This document shows, piece by piece, positions 58,174 through 64,000 of a stretch of DNA of 64,000 bases (position 1 is the stretch's first letter; every line of letters begins with the position of its first letter). The translations under genes and the position numbers were made by a program. The notes under the pieces are model-generated. The model had not been told where the DNA came from, ran no database searches, and saw only the letters and a list, made by a program, of their open reading frames with translations. The stretch is taken from the NCBI GenBank assembly GCA_948567375.1, contig OX419756.1:75778333-75842332 (forward strand), read 5' to 3'. Source of the stretch: Lunularia cruciata (lineage: Eukaryota > Streptophyta > Marchantiopsida > Lunulariales > Lunulariaceae).

Positions 58174-59770
58174 TTGCTATGGCAGGTGGTAGAGGAGCTC
58201 AAGGTGATGGAGGACAAGGTGGTGCGTAGAGGATCCACACCTGGTAGGGGTGTAGTACCTACCCTTACTTCTGATACAACCATGGCTACTCGGATTGAGA
58301 ATTTTGAGCAAAGATTGGCTAGCATGGCCATAGGTAAGAGGAGATCAAATTTGAGTGTTAAGGCTTCCACTTCATATGCTAGTGTTAGAGATGTCTTGGG
58401 CTTCATGTGTGGAGCAGCACAAGTAGATGCATCTATTGTAGTGACTAGGAATGCAATACGTGCTCCAAAGGCTAGAGGAGGGTCATTGGAGTTGGACCAT
58501 AAAGAGGAGAGGTTGGTAAATAGGTCAAACTTCCCCAATCTTTTACACTCTCTAAGGCATTACAAATGACATCCATGGCTCCTAGACGTACTAGTGCAGG
58601 TGTGGTAGGTGGTGATAGGGTGCATGATAGGCTACCTATTAGTCAGCCACTTGCTACCACACCAATTGAGTCTAACTAGATGTTTGAGGTGGCTCAATTG
58701 ATCATGCACTTTCCATTATTCTCAACCAATAACATGTTTACTTTAGGAGTTGATCTAGCCACAATGTTTTGGTTGGCTGCCACACTTTGTGAGAGTATGG
58801 ATGATGTGGTTCCTAATACTAGTGCAGAGGTGGTTGATAGTGGAGCTGACTTGGTTGAGGGGCATGGGCTTTACTCAGTGACCAATGGTGTATGGTAGGC
58901 AACAACTGCTAGATTGGACAAGTTACCAACTAGACCGGCCTTTGAGCACGCACAATTTACACCTAGAGTGTCCTATTGGATAACCATAAGGGGAGTTTTT
59001 TTTAGGTGGGACCTCTAAGGAAGGTCTATACACCACAAAGACTCTAGTGCATAACTCCTTAGACTTTGGGAAAGGCTCTCGTTGTTGGTCTAGAGTTACA
59101 AAAGACCGATGTTGAGAGGTGTCCATTTCAGATCCAAATATCTCTAAGAGGTGGTTCTACATAGTACATTACATGTAGAGAGCTTGTTGTTAAGATTCAG
59201 TTTGGTCATTTGACCGATAGCTCTATGGTGGGAGCTCAAGCAATTGCAATAATAGCTAAGTCATATGATGTGTTAGTTGGGGAGAAGTGTTATACCCATG
59301 GGTTTTAGTATTTAGTATTAGGAGGAGACAGTCTCCTATAGACCAAGGTGGCAGTCAAGTGAAGGGCAACTATATTGCCTACTAGTACACTTTAGTAGTG
59401 GTATTCTTGGCTCATTATAGTTCAAGACCATGGCAACATCAGTTTTAGCTTTCAGTGGTTCTATTACTTGGCCTGGTGACTTATTGGAGGGGAATGCCCA
59501 TGCAAAGGATACTCCAATACCATAGAAGATTACTTTCATTTGGAATACAAGAGACAAATCCAAGTGAGATTGTTCCATCCACCTTGGATGTTGCATTGTG
59601 GAGTTCAAAGGAGGCATTGCAAGAGCATACAGACCAGTTGGTGCAACAACCTTGCAGTAGAGCCTTTGTACCACCAAGAGACCAATGTGAGGATGAGCCT
59701 CCAGAGTTGATTAATTTGACACCTTTGGATACCACACTTATTGCTTGGCAATGTCCAATAAAGAGAGTAT
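58174..59770 (+). pseudogene. Linker region, copy 2
   Basis: Parallel to 51240-52800. It is the better preserved copy in places: the frame 58174-58569 (131 codons) is open, and 59455-59823 (122 codons) joins the linker to motif I of the methyltransferase. VDSGADLVEGHG at about 58840 could be a retropepsin active site (DSGA), though the rest of a protease fold was not recognised. Confidence 0.55.
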
Positions 59771-60712
59771 GTCTATTGGAGTTGTTTGATGGGATTAACA
59801 TTGGACTAGTTGTGGTACTATAGGCGGGTATACAAGTATAGAGGTACTTGTATGTGGAGATAGATAAAACTGTTAGGCAAGTCTATCTACATCATGTGGC
59901 ACACTTGGCCTATTGGTATCTTGAGTTATTATTGATGTCAATAATCTGAGGTTACTTGAAGACACTACCATCAGACATTTCCTTGTTGGGGGGTAGGATC
60001 GGGAGAGACATGGTCCCATTCATTTGGTGATTTATGGATGGTCATGTCAAGGACATACATGTGTTGGCCAAGGTTTGGGTCTCTAGGATTTAGGGTTTTA
60101 GGTGCATTTTGGGAGATGTTATGGATACTATAACATCTCCAAGTTCATCAATCCATTTCTACAACTTGCATTTTGTAGAACGTTCCTTTGATGGGTGATT
60201 CTCATACCCAATTGGTGGTGAGTATACATCAGGTCCATTCTTGGATAGGACCTGCCATGTTGTTAGATGTAACCAAAGTGGGATCACATGCTCATCATCT
60301 TCATCTTTTGTGGATGAACCTCTTAAAGAGGTTCTACATCATGCTTATGATGGGATTCAACAACTAGTCGATCTTATTGTTAATGACATATTGGATGTTG
60401 GGCATTAGTCTTGGATAGTGGTAGTGGTGGATAGGTCACTTATGGTATTGGTGAACCTAGTTGGACAGCTCCAAGCGACTTTTCCCACACTTATGAGTTT
60501 CCCAAGCTCCCATGCTTTTTGAGAAGGAGGTCTTGGACTTGTTTGGGACTCACAATTACAATAGTTGGTAAAGCTCAATGCCGATGAAAGAGAGTCGGCA
60601 ATGGGTTTTTGCACCAATATTAACATTATTTTACTAGTGTTAGAGACATCATGCATTATGTGTTAGGTCAGGTTATGGACTTGAACTATTTGACTTTGAT
60701 TGTGAGCCTTGG
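59771..60712 (+). pseudogene. C5 methyltransferase domain, copy 2
   Basis: Motif I is LLELFDGINIGLVVVL (59773-59820), in one frame with the preceding linker. Motif IV is GWSCQG at about 60037-60054, where the Pro before the catalytic Cys is Ser (CCA to TCA). The block matching HSWIG (60236-60250) keeps the Trp codon that is TGA in copy 1. Motif X is VLGQVMDLN at about 60660, ending at the solo LTR insertion. It is broken in several frames. Confidence 0.75.
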
Positions 60713-61447
60713 TGTAATACCAAGAGCTAGCCATATGATCTAGATGTGAAATTTGGTTTGGTAACATCTAGAATGATGTTATACATGATGGTCAAAATAG
60801 ATAAGATAGAAGTATCACCAAAAGAGTACTTCTACTAATAGGGCAAAAATCGAAATAGATTTGAGAACCTTAGAACCAATAGCTAGACATGTAATTTAAA
60901 GGTGAGAATTGGTTTGGTAACATTTGGAAGGATGTTACACATGATGGACTAAACAGATCAGAAAGGGGTATCACCAAAAGGGGACTTCTACTAATAGAGT
61001 AGGAACCAAAATATGCCTGAAATCTTTGAAGGCAATTTCGAAGGCCTAAACGGATGAATTAGGCCTAAAAAATGTGCTTACTCCCTCCCCAACTTATGAA
61101 TGGTTGGCCTTTCCTCCCCCTTGCTTTGTCTCATTGAGAGCTTTCCAATGGTACCTTACGTGATTCTGAGATTCCTACAGGAAGATTCCCTAAAAGATTC
61201 TCTCCGGTCAAAGCTTGTTTGACCAACCAGATAGGACCTAGACTAGACATCTCACCCATCCAAGTAAGTAATCCAAGGGTGGAGCTTGCTGACATGTCAC
61301 CTATTTGTGTCCCTAATCCTATGGTGGAGCTTCCTTGGAGGAGATCCTCTTTGTCTATATAATAAAGAGAAGGTGCTCCCTTGGGGCATCAAATGTTTGA
61401 GTGTGCAATCTGTGTTTTCTCTCTTCTCTTGTCCTTGGAGTATTACA
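60713..61447 (+). mobile_element. Solo LTR with 5-bp TSD
   Basis: Begins TGTAATAC and ends GTATTACA, a perfect 8-bp terminal inverted repeat. It is flanked by CTTGG at 60708-60712 and 61448-61452, and it splits sequence that is continuous in copy 1 (near 53750). A TATA-like stretch (CTATATAATAAA) lies at about 61354-61366. An internal tandem-like duplication has period 156 (GGTTTGGTAACAT at 60755 and 60911). Length 735 bp; family not recognised. Confidence 0.9.
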
Positions 61448-61452
61448 CTTGG

Positions 61453-62283
61453 CTTCACAAAGTAGCATAGGATGTGCTTGATAGGCATCCCCACTTGGAC
61501 ACGTGTGAGCTCTATGTCTATCAAGATGATTTAGGCACATGTTGGGGGTGATGGACCAAGTGGACAAGGTATTCTTGAGACACAACCAATGGCTACTAAG
61601 GAGAGTGGTCTACTTGGAGTCCATCAAGGTGAGCGTGGTCTACTTGAATTACACTCTTGGTCTACTTGGGATGCAACTAGAGGATATATGGAGCTTGCAG
61701 CTAGAGTGGAGGGAGTTTTTCACATGGAGGTTGGGACGTCTAATGGTTGGGAGCATGACACTATTGCTCCCAAGGACCCAATGTAGCAGCCAGTCAATAT
61801 GTATTTGGTATTGTGGAAGAGTATGAGAGACATTTGTTGGAGGTATTTGAGATGATCAGCAGGAGGATAAGTCCAAGACAAGATTTTGAGCTATTGATCC
61901 TCATGGCAAGGATGTGTTATATCAATGGAGGTTCTTACCATTTGAAGGCTCTTGCCGAGTTCCAGAGGATCATGGATAGGATACTAGTTGGATTGGATTT
62001 TGCTCGGTGTTATATTGATGACATTTAGGTCTATAACACTATTATGGAGGAGCATGAGAGACATTTGTTGGAGGGGTTTGAGACATAGAGATCTTATGGA
62101 CTTAAATTACATCTTGAGAAGTGTAGATTCTTCCACAAGCAAGTGGAGTATTTAGGTCACACTATCTATCCTAGAGGACTTGGTGTTTAGTAGACCAAGG
62201 TGGATGTTATTGCAAGTATTCCTCGGCCTATGGATGTGAGTAGAGTGCGAGCATTCCTTAGGTTGGCAAAATTTTGCACTTCT
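61453..62283 (+). pseudogene. Methyltransferase 3' end joined to RT, copy 2
   Basis: From 61453 to 61785 it follows copy 1 (53760-54075), including the blocks after motif X. At about 61786 it jumps: the next sequence is an RT-thumb-like block (about 61815-61860) followed by RT from the SPRQDFE region, with YIDDI at about 62012-62026 and a second thumb block to 62180. An internal deletion or rearrangement removed the front of the RT. Confidence 0.65.
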
Positions 62284-64000
62284 TATACTTGGAACATCAG
62301 GGATTGCTTTGCTAATTCTTTTTGGAAATGATGTCCTTGCCTTTGCATAATTAGTTCTTTTGATGAAATTCACCACCAAGCAAGTCCATTTTGATCTTCA
62401 CTTTGTCTTGTAATCTGAGGTCTCCCCTTCATTAGGAACTAAATTTTGGAGCCATGGTTGGGGGGTGTGCGGATTCTACAATTTGTGTCTTCCCCTTGTT
62501 TGTTGGATATAATTCATCCTTAACAAGCAAAGGTGAAAATTGGGACTTATTGCTTGGTCCTTCTTCTTCATTGTTTACCTTGGGTGGCAATATTTATGTG
62601 AAGGACTCCTTGCTCCCCAACTTCATGCTTTGGGTAGTTGTAACAACTCTTTTTGATATGCACCTCTTATATCTATCCTAGTCCTTCCTTGTGATCCAAC
62701 TTGTACATCTTGGTTTTACTCCAACTATCTTTTGATGAAGATTCCACCTCTTGAGGTCATTTTTGCTTCTTGGATGCTTGTGCTTTGGCATGAGCAACAA
62801 GATTCTTTTTCCAAATTGTAATTAACTTGTATGTCTCTACCACTTGTACAAACTTCCTTGTCTGAGCATACACTTCATCTGCATTGTGATATTTGTTAAT
62901 CTCCTTAAGCAAGTTCTGGTCTTTGCTGAAGTAAGTTGGATGGTGCAGGTGGGATAGGAACTTCTCCTTCTCTTTGTCTTTCAAAATGTTTATGTTGATG
63001 TAGAAATGAATGATGAAAGGAGCCATAATGGTGGTGGAACCTTCAATCATATCTTCTAGCAACTTGATGATCCAATCACAAAACATTATGGTCCAACTCA
63101 CTAGCTTCTGCTTGTGTATGAATTGGAAGAAGATAGCCTGGTTGGTTTATATTTGAACAAAACAATTGCATTATCATTTTAATGATGGTTTGATAAGACG
63201 ACTCCTTCATATCTTTGATCTAGTACCTATATATGGATTTCTTTCAACAATTCATTGATCTCCTTGTCAATCATTTGTTGGGATGGAAATTCACATAAAT
63301 ACCCTTGTGTAAATCTATGTGAATCTCCCCAAATGGTGAGCAATCTACACCTAACAACCACTACTAGTGATCCTTCATCCGCATTGTCGGACATCTTTGT
63401 AACAACTTCCCACTCAAGTTCTCTCTATTTGCATGAATTTCTTGTACCATAGCTACATCAGCAAGACCCCAATCCTATAGCATGAAGTCCATTTTCCTTT
63501 TCTTGATGTAGTTGCTTTGAAAATACAATCCCCAGTCATAAATCACGAGAGGCTTGATCAAGATTTCTACTACTTTGCTTCTTCTCAACTCGAATTCCCT
63601 CTTGGGGGTGCATCTTGTCATGACTAAATATTCAAATTCTATTGGCAGTGCAAATCCCTAATATACTCCCATAGATCTACCTCTTTAGTTCAACAAAATT
63701 GATGGGCTCAACAAAATTTGACAATCCAAGTTGGAAATTCCTTGCACAATGTCATAAGAGATGTTGGTCATAAAGAGAGAAATGCAAGAATTGAAAAAAC
63801 AAAAATGCAAAAATATTTGAGTTGCATGGTGATGTTGGTCTTTTTTATAGTCCTAATAAAGGTATCCTTTGTCCATTGCAGCAATTGGTGAAGGATTATG
63901 ATTCTCCAATGCATGCATAAGCCTAGGCATTAAACGGTTGTTGATAGTTCTTTAGCCGCATGCATGTCTTTTTGGATGATCTTGACCTAATAGTGGAAAT
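62284..64000. other. Unrecognised, probably another decayed element
   Basis: The sequence changes sharply after 62283. The best frame is 62757-63101 on the minus strand (114 codons, MSWTIMFCDWIIKLLEDMIE...). It is rich in Trp, His and Lys, ends KAQASKKQK, and has short broken frames on either side. It looks like part of a retroelement gag or a host-gene fragment; I do not recognise it. No RNA gene seen. Confidence 0.35.

Larger units (their letters stand above)
57962..62283 (+). mobile_element. Methyltransferase/PHD gypsy element, copy 2 (deleted)
   Basis: Starts inside gag, at the position matching 51010 in copy 1, and follows copy 1 through linker and methyltransferase. It is interrupted by a solo LTR (60713-61447), resumes to 61785, then jumps by internal deletion to the RT region and ends near 62283, in the sequence after RT. 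RNase H, integrase and PHD are absent. Confidence 0.8.

Noticed and set aside
1-64000. CRISPR arrays, bacterial operons, rRNA or tRNA genes
   Set aside because: No regularly spaced identical repeats and no RNA-gene signature; the sequence is plainly plant nuclear DNA.

Overview
This is nuclear DNA from a land plant or close relative (streptophyte). Two genes recognised by protein similarity sit in a compact island of about 17 kb (roughly 30.0-46.9 kb), flanked on both sides by AT-rich, CpG-poor, heavily decayed transposable elements. The evidence for a plant is a full-length plant-type alpha-COP gene with two short introns, a plant-type RNF10 homologue, chromodomain-bearing Ty3/gypsy elements and a Ty1/copia relic. 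I cannot fix the class (bryophyte, lycophyte, fern or gymnosperm) from sequence alone. A 200-base run of N (37124-37323) is an assembly gap.

Left flank (1-30 kb): decayed repeats only. A Ty1/copia gag-protease relic lies near 5.2-6.2 kb. A family of coiled-coil-coding repeats recurs at about 2.5, 10-13.7, 14.8, 17.9 and 24.6 kb, together with shared LTR-like segments. A near-complete but dead chromovirus (19.2-24.6 kb) still shows both LTR copies, gag, protease, RT, RNase H, integrase and a chromodomain. Two adjacent perfect hairpins stand at 17.69-17.80 kb.

Gene island (30-47 kb): an unrecognised 140-codon ORF; the 3' seven exons of an RNF10-like RING-finger gene (minus strand), cut off at the gap before its RING domain; a gene-like ORF with one internal TAG (38.04-38.39 kb); and the complete COPA gene (alpha-COP, 1218 aa, minus strand, three exons). 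Five copies of a short SINE-like repeat lie in this island, three of them flanked by direct repeats of 7, 12 and 22 bp that look like target-site duplications.

Right flank (47-64 kb): this holds the most interesting object, two decayed copies of one Ty3/gypsy-type retroelement. Between its CCHC gag and its reverse transcriptase it carries a C5 cytosine DNA methyltransferase domain with DNMT3-like features. After the integrase it carries a PHD zinc finger. Copy 1 (about 50.0-57.2 kb) keeps every domain in order. Copy 2 (about 57.96-62.28 kb) is internally deleted and split by a clean solo LTR (60713-61447, 5-bp TSD CTTGG). Comparing the copies shows that many premature stops are CAG-to-TAG or TGG-to-TGA changes, the expected scar of cytosine methylation. 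The element thus combined a DNA-methylation writer and a histone-reader-type finger with the usual replication enzymes. Retrotransposon-borne methyltransferases are, from memory, already reported from charophyte algae and dinoflagellates; the PHD finger and the host lineage here are what most need checking.
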